A stretch of 64,000 nucleotides of DNA from Stappia stellulata DSM 5886 (GCF_000423705.1 NZ_AUIM01000012.1:186001-250000); one strand, 5' to 3'; counted from the stretch's first letter, positions 32,259-41,252 are shown. Numbers and translations: made by a program. Notes: a model not told the origin generated them from the letters alone.

Positions 32259-35018
32259 TTGAACGCTGTTGAAATCGAAGAAGCCATTTCGGCCCTGGCA
32301 GCGGAACCGTTCGACGCGGAGGAATTCCCTTACGCCTTCCTGCAGGCCTTCGGGCGCAAGGAGACCGAACTCAAGCGGCTGCGCAGCGGCCATTCCAACA
32401 AGTCCGACATCGGCGGTGTCCTGCAGCGCAACCACATCCACATCAAGACCTGCGCGCAAGGCGAGGTGAAAGCGACGCTCGATGCCCTGCGCGCAAGCCC
32501 GGCGACGACAAAGGCCAAGGCGCGCTTCATCCTGGCGAGCGACGGCGTCACGCTGGAGGCGGAGGAACTGGGTTCGGAGGTGCCGCCGATCGCCTGCGCC
32601 CATGCCGACTTCGCCGAGCATTTCGGCTTCTTCCTGCCGCTCGCCGGGATCTCGACCGTCAAGCAGATCCGCGAGAGCGCCTTCGACATTCGCGCCACCG
32701 GACGGCTCAACCGGCTCTATGTCGAGCTTTTGAAGGAGAACCCGGACTGGGGCGCCGCGGAGCGCCGCCACGACATGAACCACTTCATGGCGCGTCTGAT
32801 CTTCCTGTTCTTCGCCGAGGACACCGACATCCTCAACGGCTCGGACCTGTTCACCGCGACCATCGAACAGATGACCGCCCGCGATTCCTCCAACACCCAT
32901 GAGGTGATCTCGGAGATCTTCCGCGCAATGGACGTGAAGCCTGAAGCGCGCGCGAAAGCCAGCCTGCCGCGCTGGGCCGATACCTTTCCTTATGTGAACG
33001 GTCATCTGTTCTCGGGCTCCGTCGAGGTCCCGCGCTTCAGCCGCATCGCGCGCTCCTATCTGCTTCATATCGGCAATCTCGACTGGCGACAGATCAACCC
33101 GGACATCTTCGGCTCGATGATCCAGGCGGTCGCCGATGACGAGGAGCGCGGCGCCCTCGGCATGCATTACACCTCGGTGCCCAACATCCTGAAGGTGCTG
33201 AACCCGCTGTTCCTCGATGATCTTCGCGAGACGCTGGAGGAGGCGGGCGACAACGCGCGCAAGCTCCTCAACCTGCGCAATCGGATGGCGAAGATCCGCG
33301 TCTTCGACCCGGCCTGCGGATCGGGCAATTTCCTCGTCATTGCCTACAAGCAGATGCGCGAGATCGAGGCGGAGATCAACCGCCGCCGGGGCGAGGCGGA
33401 GCGCAAGTCCGCAATCCCGCTGACCAATTTTCGCGGCATCGAGCTGCGCGACTTCCCGGCCGAAATTGCACGCCTCGCGCTGATCATCGCCGAGTACCAA
33501 TGCGACGTGCTCTACCGGGGACAGAAGGAGGCGCTCGCCGCGTTCCTGCCGCTGGACGCAAAGAACTGGATCACCTGCGGCAACGCGCTGCGGCTCGACT
33601 GGCTCTCCATCTGCCCGCCGACGGGCACAGGCGTGAAACACCACGCCGACGACCTGTTCCACTCCCCACTCGATCAGGCGCAGATCGACTTCGAGAACGA
33701 GGGCGGCGAGACGTATATCTGCGGGAACCCGCCATATTTGGGGTCGACGTGGCAGAGCAAGGAGCAGAAGTCGGATCTGGAATCCACCTTTGCGCACCGG
33801 ACAAAGAGCTGGAAGTCGCTCGACTACGTTGCGGGCTGGTTCATGAAGGCGACGGACTTTGGGATGCATACGAAGAGCAGCGCGGCTTTCGTCTCCACCA
33901 ATTCCATCTGCCAGGGGCAACAGGTGCCGATCCTCTGGCCGCTGATCTTTCAGACAGGGCATGAAATCCACTTTGCCCACACAAATTTGAAATGGGCGAA
34001 TCTAGCCAGCCACAATGCAGGCGTCACGGTTGTCATCGTTGGTATCTCCAATCACGCCAATGCTACTCGAAGACTGTATTCTTTGAGCGACTGCGGCGAA
34101 ACTGTTTTGAAGGAAGCGGACAACTTGAATGGCTACCTCGTTGCTGCGCCGAATATCCTGCTTCAGAAATCCTCCAAGCCAATAAACGGGGTGACTCCGA
34201 TGGATCGAGGTGACAGTGCGGTTGATGGAGGAGGCCTTCTGCTCAGTAGCGATGAGGCTTCTGCCATCCATGCCGAATCAACAGAGGCTTTCCAATCGTA
34301 CGTTCGCCCATATCTGGGTTCCGAAGAGTTGATTAACGGCAAGCTTCGTTTTGCTCTTTGGATCAAAGACGAAAAATCAAAGCACGCCAGGCAATTTTTG
34401 ACCATTTCGCAGCGCTTAGGCGCAGTCGAGAAAATGCGCATTGAAAGCTCGAAAGCGCAAACGAAAGAAGCGGCGGCATGGCCGCATCGATTTGGTGAAA
34501 TTCGACACAAAGATTCGAAATACGTCATCGCCGTCCCTCGCGTCAGTTCAGAGAACCGCGACTACCTCCCAGTGGGTTTGATAAAGGGCGGAACGATCAT
34601 CGGTGACCGTAATTTCGCTCTCTATGACGCTCCGCTCTGGAACATGGCGCTGATTGCCTCCCGCCTTCATTGGGTGTGGATCGGGACCGTATGCGTGCGG
34701 ATGCGCACGGATTTCAGCTATTCCAACACCCTCGGTTGGAACACCTTCCCCGTGCCGACGCTGACGGAGAAGAACAAGATCGATCTGACGGCTTGCGCCG
34801 AGGACATTCTTCTGACGCGCGAGGCGCATTTCCCGGCGACCATCGCCGATCTCTACGATCCGGAGAAAATGCCCGACGACCTGCGCGCCGCCCATGAGCG
34901 CAACGACGAGACGCTGGAGCGCATCTACATCGGCCGCCGCTTCCGCAACGACACGGAACGGCTCGAGCACCTCTTCAAGCTCTACACCGAGATGACCAAG
35001 GCAAAGGGCGCGGCATGA
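32259..35018 (+). CDS. MmeI-like (type IIL-related) adenine-type DNA methyltransferase with degenerate nuclease motif
   Basis: This 919-residue protein has an N-terminal region matching the MmeI nuclease position, a helical connector (about 140-330), an N6-adenine-type methyltransferase core with motif I FDPACGSGNF at 349-358 and motif IV NPPY at 490-493, and a target-recognition region (about 565-830). The PD-(D/E)XK site appears lost: D50 is followed by H61-I62-K63 where E/D-x-K is expected. It starts at TTG 32259, with GAGGGG upstream. The stop overlaps the next start (ATGA). The target-recognition part is visibly lower in G+C. It likely methylates DNA but cannot cut it alone. Confidence 0.88.
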   Translation: MNAVEIEEAISALAAEPFDAEEFPYAFLQAFGRKETELKRLRSGHSNKSDIGGVLQRNHIHIKTCAQGEVKATLDALRASPATTKAKARFILASDGVTLEAEELGSEVPPIACAHADFAEHFGFFLPLAGISTVKQIRESAFDIRATGRLNRLYVELLKENPDWGAAERRHDMNHFMARLIFLFFAEDTDILNGSDLFTATIEQMTARDSSNTHEVISEIFRAMDVKPEARAKASLPRWADTFPYVNGHLFSGSVEVPRFSRIARSYLLHIGNLDWRQINPDIFGSMIQAVADDEERGALGMHYTSVPNILKVLNPLFLDDLRETLEEAGDNARKLLNLRNRMAKIRVFDPACGSGNFLVIAYKQMREIEAEINRRRGEAERKSAIPLTNFRGIELRDFPAEIARLALIIAEYQCDVLYRGQKEALAAFLPLDAKNWITCGNALRLDWLSICPPTGTGVKHHADDLFHSPLDQAQIDFENEGGETYICGNPPYLGSTWQSKEQKSDLESTFAHRTKSWKSLDYVAGWFMKATDFGMHTKSSAAFVSTNSICQGQQVPILWPLIFQTGHEIHFAHTNLKWANLASHNAGVTVVIVGISNHANATRRLYSLSDCGETVLKEADNLNGYLVAAPNILLQKSSKPINGVTPMDRGDSAVDGGGLLLSSDEASAIHAESTEAFQSYVRPYLGSEELINGKLRFALWIKDEKSKHARQFLTISQRLGAVEKMRIESSKAQTKEAAAWPHRFGEIRHKDSKYVIAVPRVSSENRDYLPVGLIKGGTIIGDRNFALYDAPLWNMALIASRLHWVWIGTVCVRMRTDFSYSNTLGWNTFPVPTLTEKNKIDLTACAEDILLTREAHFPATIADLYDPEKMPDDLRAAHERNDETLERIYIGRRFRNDTERLEHLFKLYTEMTKAKGAA

Positions 35019-36196
35019 TGGATATGAGGGAGATCGAGCGGATCGCGGTCGACACCTACGATGGCCTCCCCGAGATGGCGCGCGCTCACGGTTGGTCGCC
35101 TGAAATTGCACAGTCGGCGGAGGCCGCGCAGAGAGCCATCGTGGATACTTATGGATCACTCGACGTCTTTCGTCGCGCTCATGCGGGGGACGCCTATCCC
35201 GATCCCGAGACCCTCATCAACGTCGATCCACCGAGGGTCTGGCTGACCTCGACCTGGGGGTTCCAGCCGGAAGACTACGGTTCGTTCGGCTTCTCCGACT
35301 TCGACAAGCGACGAAGCTTTCTCGAAGAGATACGGCCAGGTGACCTCCTGGTGATCTACTGCACCAAGGTCAAAGGACCACCAGCGCAGCGGGGAAGGGT
35401 TCCCGGTCTCCTGCAACTGTCTGGCCGAGCAGGCATCGCACAGAGGTTTATTTCGCCCGTTGAGTGGAAAAAACGACCTGTTGATCCTCTATTGAGAGAT
35501 AGGTGGCAACACGCGGTGGAGGCTGTGCGTGCCTGGATAATCTCCCCCGACAGCGCCTGGCCGACGATCGAGCAATTCGCGCCAACCACCTATAGGACCA
35601 GTCGTGCGCGGCATATCGCAAAATGCCCGGTGCGGGTGACGACGGACGAAGCGCGCAGACTGTTCGATTTCAACCTTCGTGAGGTCTCCGTTTACCCGAA
35701 CTCCGGTCTACCCTCCGACGACGCGGATGGCGAGGCTTGCCCGGCCCGAGAGGCCCTTCGACCCAGTAAGCCCGGTCCCGTTTCCCAGCACCCGACAGAG
35801 CATAAGGAAGCCGAGGGACCGAAGCACCTCTATGTGATGCGTTTGACTGGCAGCCCGTTCGACTTTCTGGATCCCTCCTCGCTGCCGGAGCGAGATGATT
35901 CGGCGGAGCTTCAGATTTTCAAGGTCGGCTTCTCTCACAGCCCCAAAACGAGGTGCGACGCGATCAATGCCGGGTTGCCTAGAGACGCGCTCTTCAGATG
36001 GGAGATTTTTGTCTCCGGCTCTGGGGTCTATGGAGCGCCGTTGCCGAGTTCCAAAGAGGCCAGGATCGGCGAGGACGCGATGAAGAACTATCTTGAGAAG
36101 CGCGGGATGAGTCTTGGGAATGAGTTCTTTCTGTGTACACAGCGAGCCGCGCGCAAGGCGTTGAAAAGAGGGTACGCTGCTGCAGGCTTTGATTGA
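35015..36196 (+). CDS. EVE/PUA-like domain fused to a GIY-YIG (T5orf172-like) domain
   Basis: This 393-residue protein has an N-terminal helical segment (about 1-60). An EVE-like domain follows (about 73-140; RVWLTSTWG, then RPGDLLVIYCT and GRVPGLLQLSG), a fold that reads modified bases. After a charged linker (about 225-265) comes a GIY-YIG-like domain beginning at LYVMRL (272-277), with IFKVGF at 301-306, R312 and a candidate catalytic glutamate in ARIGEDAM. It overlaps the methyltransferase stop by four bases. Composition is less GC-rich than its neighbours. Domain calls rest on motif pattern only; it could cut DNA carrying foreign modifications. Confidence 0.7.
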   Translation: MMDMREIERIAVDTYDGLPEMARAHGWSPEIAQSAEAAQRAIVDTYGSLDVFRRAHAGDAYPDPETLINVDPPRVWLTSTWGFQPEDYGSFGFSDFDKRRSFLEEIRPGDLLVIYCTKVKGPPAQRGRVPGLLQLSGRAGIAQRFISPVEWKKRPVDPLLRDRWQHAVEAVRAWIISPDSAWPTIEQFAPTTYRTSRARHIAKCPVRVTTDEARRLFDFNLREVSVYPNSGLPSDDADGEACPAREALRPSKPGPVSQHPTEHKEAEGPKHLYVMRLTGSPFDFLDPSSLPERDDSAELQIFKVGFSHSPKTRCDAINAGLPRDALFRWEIFVSGSGVYGAPLPSSKEARIGEDAMKNYLEKRGMSLGNEFFLCTQRAARKALKRGYAAAGFD

Positions 36197-36284
36197 GGGG
36201 CGTTGCGCCGTATTGCTTTAAGGTTGTTGATCTTTGTCTTGGGCCTTGTGGGACGGCCATTCTGATTGTTGCCTGGGAGAAATC

Positions 36285-37343
36285 ATGAGCGACCTGTTTC
36301 GGATCGAGAATGGCGCGTTGGTGCGTGCCGCGCGCTCCAAGCTTGCCAACGAACTGATGATTCAGGAGTGGGTGCGAGACAACCTTGCCCTCGTCGGTGT
36401 TCAAGGCGTTCTCATCGGCCGGGAGGTCTCGATCGCCAACCGGGGCCGCATCGACCTTCTGGCGATGGACAAGGAGGGTTCGCTCATCATCATCGAGTTG
36501 AAGCGGGACCGGACGCCACGCGAGATTGTCGCGCAGGTGCTCGACTATGCCTCATGGGTGGCAACGCTCTCGACCCGCGACGTGCATGCGCTCTGCCTTG
36601 AAAAGACCGGGCGCACGCTGGACGAGGTCTATCGGGAGCGCTTCTCGGCGCCGCCGCCCGACACGCTCAATGCCTCGCACCAGATGATGATCGTCGCAAG
36701 CAGCATGGACGAGACGACCACGCGCATCATCGAATACCTGTCGGAGGAGCACGGCGTCGGCATCAACGTCTCCTTCTTCAACGTTTTTGAGGACCAGGGT
36801 GTGCAGTGGCTGTCGACCGACACACTGCTTGAGCAGGAGGAGGTTGCCGAGCGCGCCACCCGCAAGACCCGCGCCCCATGGAGCGGCTACTGGTATCTGA
36901 CGGCAGGCGCCGAAAGCGACGTTCCCTGGGAGGACTTGCGCCGCCACGGCTATGTCGTCGCGTCCGGCGGCAAATGGTACTCGGACGGGCTGGCACGGCT
37001 TTCGGTCGGCGACCGGGTGTTCTTTTACCAGAAGAACACCGGCTATCTGGGGCATGGCGTCGTGCGCTCCGAAATGCAGCCTGCCGATGACTTCATGCTT
37101 GGCGACGGGCGTCGTCTGGTGGACGCCGTATCACGCGCATACTTCACGGAGTTCGGCGACGATCCCGAAAAGCGAGCCTATGTGATAGGTGTCGACTGGA
37201 AGAAAACGGTCGACCGGGCACATGCAAAAACCTTTGCCGGGATCTTCGCCAATCAGAACATCGCCTGCAAAATCTATGACGAGAAGACGGTCGAGTTCCT
37301 GGTTCGCGAGTTCGGGCTTGATCGGGAGGAAGGGAACTTCTGA
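36285..37343 (+). CDS. NucS-like PD-(D/E)XK nuclease with C-terminal PUA/EVE-like domain
   Basis: This 352-residue protein has a clear PD-(D/E)XK core in its N-terminal third: D57 in GRIDLLAM and E71-L-K73 in IIIELKRD, followed by REIVAQVLDYASW. This is the signature of the NucS C-terminal/DUF91 nuclease family. The C-terminal part (about 200-265; GYWYLTAG, then LSVGDRVFFYQKNTGYLGHG) resembles a PUA/EVE-like barrel. The ATG at 36285 has GGGAGA upstream, 88 bp after the previous gene; the stop overlaps the helicase start (TGATG). It is probably one of the cutting or sensing subunits of the operon. Confidence 0.78.
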   Translation: MSDLFRIENGALVRAARSKLANELMIQEWVRDNLALVGVQGVLIGREVSIANRGRIDLLAMDKEGSLIIIELKRDRTPREIVAQVLDYASWVATLSTRDVHALCLEKTGRTLDEVYRERFSAPPPDTLNASHQMMIVASSMDETTTRIIEYLSEEHGVGINVSFFNVFEDQGVQWLSTDTLLEQEEVAERATRKTRAPWSGYWYLTAGAESDVPWEDLRRHGYVVASGGKWYSDGLARLSVGDRVFFYQKNTGYLGHGVVRSEMQPADDFMLGDGRRLVDAVSRAYFTEFGDDPEKRAYVIGVDWKKTVDRAHAKTFAGIFANQNIACKIYDEKTVEFLVREFGLDREEGNF

Positions 37344-39400
37344 TGAGCGATGAAACACGGTCGGTCCCCTCCGTCTCCGTCACCTATTCCCGCAATGGCA
37401 GCTCGACGAAGTCGAACGAGCTCGGCATGCGTCCGATGCAGGAGCGCGCCTATGAACGGCGCGGCGAGCAGTATCTGCTCATCAAGTCGCCTCCCGCTTC
37501 GGGGAAAAGCCGCGCGCTGATGTTCATCGCACTCGACAAGCTGCACCGTCAGGGGCTGCGCAAGGCCATCATCACCGTGCCGGAAAAATCGATTGGCTCA
37601 AGTTTCGCCGACGAGCCGCTGACGCAATTCGGCTTCTGGGCAGATTGGCATGTCGAACCGAAGTGGAACCTGTGCAATGCGCCGGGCGGTGACGAGGGCA
37701 AGGTCGCGGCCGTCGGCAAGTTTCTCGACAGCGAAGACCGGGTTCTGGTCGCCACCCATGCCACCTTTCGCTTCGCGGTCGAAAAGTTCGGGATCGAGGC
37801 CTTCGACGATTGCCTGATCGCGGTGGACGAGTTCCATCACGTTTCATCAAACCCGGACAACAAGCTGGGTGCTCAGCTTGCCGAACTTATCGCACGTGAC
37901 AAGGTGCACGTGGTCGCAATGACAGGATCATATTTCCGTGGCGATGCCGAGCCTGTGCTGATGCCGCATGACGAGGCGCGGTTCGACACGGTTACCTATA
38001 CCTATTATGAGCAGCTCAATGGATACAAGTATCTGAAATCGCTTGATATAGGCTATTTTTTTTACTCCGGCGCCTATACCGACGACATCCTCAAGGTTCT
38101 CGACACCAACGAGAAGACGATCATCCATATCCCGAATGTGAATTCACGCGAGAGCACCAAGGACAAGATCCGTGAGGTCGAGCACATCTTGCATGAGCTT
38201 GGTGACTGGGAAGGCACTGATCCACAAACTGGATTTCAACTTGTCAGGCGAGCGGACGGGCGCTTGCTGCGCATTGCGGATCTCGTCGACGACGATGTTA
38301 AGCGAGAGGTCGTATCGGCTGCCCTTAAGGATCCCGCGCAGAAGAACAATCGGGACTATGTCGACATCATTATCGCGCTTGGCATGGCAAAGGAGGGCTT
38401 CGACTGGATCTGGTGCGAGCATGCGCTGACGGTCGGGTACCGGGCGAGCCTCACGGAGATCGTGCAGATCATCGGGCGCGCCACCCGGGATGCCAAAGGC
38501 AAGACGCGTGCACGCTTCACCAACCTGATCGCGGAGCCCGATGCCTCCGAAGAGGCTGTTACCGAGGCAGTCAACGATACCTTGAAGGCGATCGCGGCGA
38601 GCCTTTTGATGGAGCAGGTGCTCGCCCCGCGGTTCAACTTCACGCCCAAGACGGCGACCAGCGGACCGGCGGACGGGTTCGACTATGGCGAGGGTGGATA
38701 TGACCCGCAGGCCTGCAACGTCGGTTTCAACGAGGACAGCGGCCAGTTCCAGATCGAAATCAAGGGCCTCGTGCCGCCAAAGAGCAAGGAAGCCGAGCGA
38801 ATCTGCCAAGAAGATCTCAATGAAGTGATCGCCTCTTTCGCCCAGGACAAGACCTCCGTGGAACGGGGGCTTTTCGACGAGGAACTGGTGCCGGAGGAAC
38901 TGACCCAGGTGCGGATGGGCAAGATTGTCCGTGATCGATATCCAGAGCTTGACGAGGAGGATCAGGAGGCGGTGCGCCAGCATGCCATCGCGGCCCTGAA
39001 TTTGACGCAAAAGGCAAAGGAGATCGCGGTAGCGGTCGACGACCAAGACGACAGGACTGTCGGCAATACCGCCCTGATCCAGGGTGTTCGCAAGTTCGCC
39101 ATGGATGTACGCGAGCTCGACATCGACCTGATCGACCGGATAAACCCTTTCAGCGAAGCCTATGCCATCCTGGCGAAGGAGATGAGCGAGGAGAGCCTCA
39201 GGCAAGTGGCGGCCGTGATCTCTGCGAAGAAGGTGAAACTGACGCCGGAAGAGGCGCGGGACCTGGCGCGGCGGGCGTTGCGCTTCAAACAGGAGCGTGG
39301 ACGACTGCCCACCCTCACCTCCGCCGATGCCTGGGAGCGAAAGATGGCCGAGGGTGTCGCCTTTCTGGCACGCATGAAGGCGGAGGCCGCGCGTGGCTAA
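37343..39400 (+). CDS. SF2 DEAD/DEAH-type helicase
   Basis: This 685-residue helicase has Walker A PPASGKS (K55), a DEFH motif II (D162-H165), motif III MTGSYF near residue 194 and motif VI QIIGRATRD near residue 375. The DEFH box, rather than DEAD or DEAH, recalls restriction- and defence-associated translocases. The C-terminal 270 residues are helical and charged and unlike standard helicases, so they probably mediate partner binding. It overlaps the upstream gene by one base and the next gene by eight, implying co-translation and a complex. Confidence 0.88.
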   Translation: MSDETRSVPSVSVTYSRNGSSTKSNELGMRPMQERAYERRGEQYLLIKSPPASGKSRALMFIALDKLHRQGLRKAIITVPEKSIGSSFADEPLTQFGFWADWHVEPKWNLCNAPGGDEGKVAAVGKFLDSEDRVLVATHATFRFAVEKFGIEAFDDCLIAVDEFHHVSSNPDNKLGAQLAELIARDKVHVVAMTGSYFRGDAEPVLMPHDEARFDTVTYTYYEQLNGYKYLKSLDIGYFFYSGAYTDDILKVLDTNEKTIIHIPNVNSRESTKDKIREVEHILHELGDWEGTDPQTGFQLVRRADGRLLRIADLVDDDVKREVVSAALKDPAQKNNRDYVDIIIALGMAKEGFDWIWCEHALTVGYRASLTEIVQIIGRATRDAKGKTRARFTNLIAEPDASEEAVTEAVNDTLKAIAASLLMEQVLAPRFNFTPKTATSGPADGFDYGEGGYDPQACNVGFNEDSGQFQIEIKGLVPPKSKEAERICQEDLNEVIASFAQDKTSVERGLFDEELVPEELTQVRMGKIVRDRYPELDEEDQEAVRQHAIAALNLTQKAKEIAVAVDDQDDRTVGNTALIQGVRKFAMDVRELDIDLIDRINPFSEAYAILAKEMSEESLRQVAAVISAKKVKLTPEEARDLARRALRFKQERGRLPTLTSADAWERKMAEGVAFLARMKAEAARG

Positions 39401-40613
39401 GCAGTTCACCGAGGAAGACGACGCGCTTCTTGCCGAACTCGGGATCGAGGTCGAGGAGAAGCCCGCCGCCGCGCGTACGCCGCGTGAGGAGCGCATAATC
39501 GCCGGGTTTGAGGAGATCCAGCGCTTCTTCGACGAACACGGGCGAGCGCCCCGGCATGGTGAAGATCTGGATATCTTCGAACGGCTTTATGCCGTCCGGC
39601 TCGACCGCATCCGCGCGCAAGCGGAGTGCCGGGATCTCGTCGAGCCACTCGATCATCAGGACCTCTTGACCGGCGGGAACCCGGACCCGCAGTCCGAAGA
39701 GGATCTGGACGACGATGCGCTGCTTGCGGAGTTGGGTATCGAGGCCGCCGCCCCCGCAATCACCGAGCTGAAACATGTGAGGTCGAGCGCCGAGAAGAAG
39801 GCCGCCGAGGAAGTGGCGACCCGCGAGAAATGTGCGGACTTCGAGACCTTCAGGCCGCTTTTCGAAAAGGTTCAGCGTGAACTCGACAATGGCATCCGCG
39901 AAACACGACCGTTCGAGATGAAGGCTGAAATCCAGCCAGGAAGATTTTTTATCGTCGGGGGCCAGAAAGCCTATGTGGCTGAAATGGGCGACCTGACGAC
40001 AACCGATCAAGGGCGCACCGATGCAAGGTTGCGCGTCATCTTCGACAACGGCACCGAGAGCGACATGCTCATGCGCTCACTTCAACGTGCACTCAACAAG
40101 GACGAAGCTGGCAGGCGCATCACCGACCCGACAGCGGGGCCTCTTTTTGCGGATGCGTCCGCGGAAGGCGACGAGGCGAGCGGAACGATCTACGTGCTGC
40201 GGAGCAAGTCCGACCTGCCGCTGGTGGCTGAGCATCGCAATCTAGTCCATAAGATTGGCGTGACCAATATGCCGGTCGAGAAGCGTGTGGCAGGCGCCAG
40301 GCTGCAGCCGACCTTCCTTATGGCCGATGTCGAGATCGCCGCGACCTACGAACTCTTCAACATCAACCGCACGAAACTCGAGAACCTGATCCACCGTGTG
40401 TTCGACGCGGCGCGGCTGGACATCGACGTGATAGATCGCTTTGGCAATCCGGTGGTGCCCCGTGAGTGGTTTCTCGTCCCTCTGTCCGTGATCGATGAGG
40501 CCGTCGAACGGATCAAGGATGGAACGATCAAGGACTACGCTTACGACCCCGAACAAGCGCGCCTTGTCGAGAACCAGACAGTGAAGGGCTTGGCGATAGG
40601 CCCGAAACGTTGA
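39393..40613 (+). CDS. GIY-YIG (T5orf172/MUG113-like) nuclease with repeated N-terminal motif
   Basis: In this 406-residue protein the N-terminal half is acidic and contains the peptide DDALLAELGIE twice (about 9-19 and 107-117), encoded by different codons. The C-terminal third is a GIY-YIG-like domain: TIYVLRS at 265-271, then HKIGVTN, then a KRVAG segment and a glutamate in KLENLIHRVF. The GTG start at 39393 has GGAGG 6 nt upstream and overlaps the helicase stop by eight bases. It is the last gene of the operon and a probable effector nuclease loaded by the helicase. Confidence 0.82.
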   Translation: MAKQFTEEDDALLAELGIEVEEKPAAARTPREERIIAGFEEIQRFFDEHGRAPRHGEDLDIFERLYAVRLDRIRAQAECRDLVEPLDHQDLLTGGNPDPQSEEDLDDDALLAELGIEAAAPAITELKHVRSSAEKKAAEEVATREKCADFETFRPLFEKVQRELDNGIRETRPFEMKAEIQPGRFFIVGGQKAYVAEMGDLTTTDQGRTDARLRVIFDNGTESDMLMRSLQRALNKDEAGRRITDPTAGPLFADASAEGDEASGTIYVLRSKSDLPLVAEHRNLVHKIGVTNMPVEKRVAGARLQPTFLMADVEIAATYELFNINRTKLENLIHRVFDAARLDIDVIDRFGNPVVPREWFLVPLSVIDEAVERIKDGTIKDYAYDPEQARLVENQTVKGLAIGPKR

Positions 40614-41145
40614 TGCTCTGAGAACAGCGGTTTCTCAGATACGGGGAAGCGTGATTGCCCACCGGTCTACAAGGCGTCGACCGTTCACCCACCAGGGCAT
40701 CAGGTAGCATCCGCTGCGTCTCCTGCACCAGTGCAGCGTTCTTCTCGGCAAGATCGGCTGCGAGACGGAGAGCCTCGGGGAGCGACTGGGGCACCTGCGA
40801 GGCGTGTTTTGCCTCCAGCTCCTGCCAGCGGTCGACGACACGAGCGGTGAACTCGGGCGAGAGCTGGGCCACGACGATGTAGCTGGTGCGCTTGTTGAGG
40901 AGGTAGACAGACGTCCACTACTTCTTACCTGCGCTGTCGATAAACGACGTTTCCTCCATTGGAGGAAGCGTGAACAGTCCGCGACCCGCAAGGCGTTCGA
41001 CGGTGCGCTTCACATTGTCGTGACGACAAATCAGAAGGACCGAGATCTCCAAGGACGACATCGTGAGGGGCTGGTCGTGGCCATCGATGACCATCAGGGT
41101 CGGGTGGGTGCCGGTCAGGGCATTGGTGGAAACGTGTGCGTTCAT
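40614..41145 (-). pseudogene. Phage antirepressor (Rha-like) gene interrupted by an amber stop
   Basis: From the ATG at 41145 the frame reads MNAHVSTN... then TMSSLEISVLLICRHDNV and EETSFIDSAGKK, hits TAG at 40918-40920, and continues in the same frame as TSVYLLNKRTSYIVVAQLSPE and FTARVVDRWQELEAKHA. Both pieces match one phage antirepressor N-terminal domain, so a single nonsense codon splits it. Similarity fades after about 40640, where the frame reaches the end of the converging GIY-YIG gene, so the C-terminal part is also missing. It is a remnant showing that phage-derived DNA contributed to the island. Confidence 0.78.
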
Positions 41146-41230
41146 GTTGGCGCTTCCGTGAAAGTTGCCGATTGCGCTATCGGCTAGAGCGCCGGATGGG
41201 GAGCGCCACGCGCATGTGCATCCTTGAAAA

Positions 41231-41252
41231 CTGCTACAGTGACCTGCTACAT
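41231..41252 (+). repeat. Right-end paired CTGCTACAG repeats (candidate integrase arm sites)
   Basis: CTGCTACAG (41231-41239) and CTGCTACAT (41244-41252) are spaced 13 bp apart, exactly as the pair at the left end. A TAAGTTATTGAAA block (41274-41286) also matches TAACTTATTGAAA at 26981-26993 in all but one base. These shared blocks probably bind the integrase. Confidence 0.62.

Noticed and set aside
32259-40613. Annotation of the five-gene operon as DISARM or BREX
   Set aside because: No PglZ-type phosphatase, no BrxC/BrxL ATPase and no DrmA, DrmB or phospholipase-like DrmC is present. The helicase is much shorter than DrmD.
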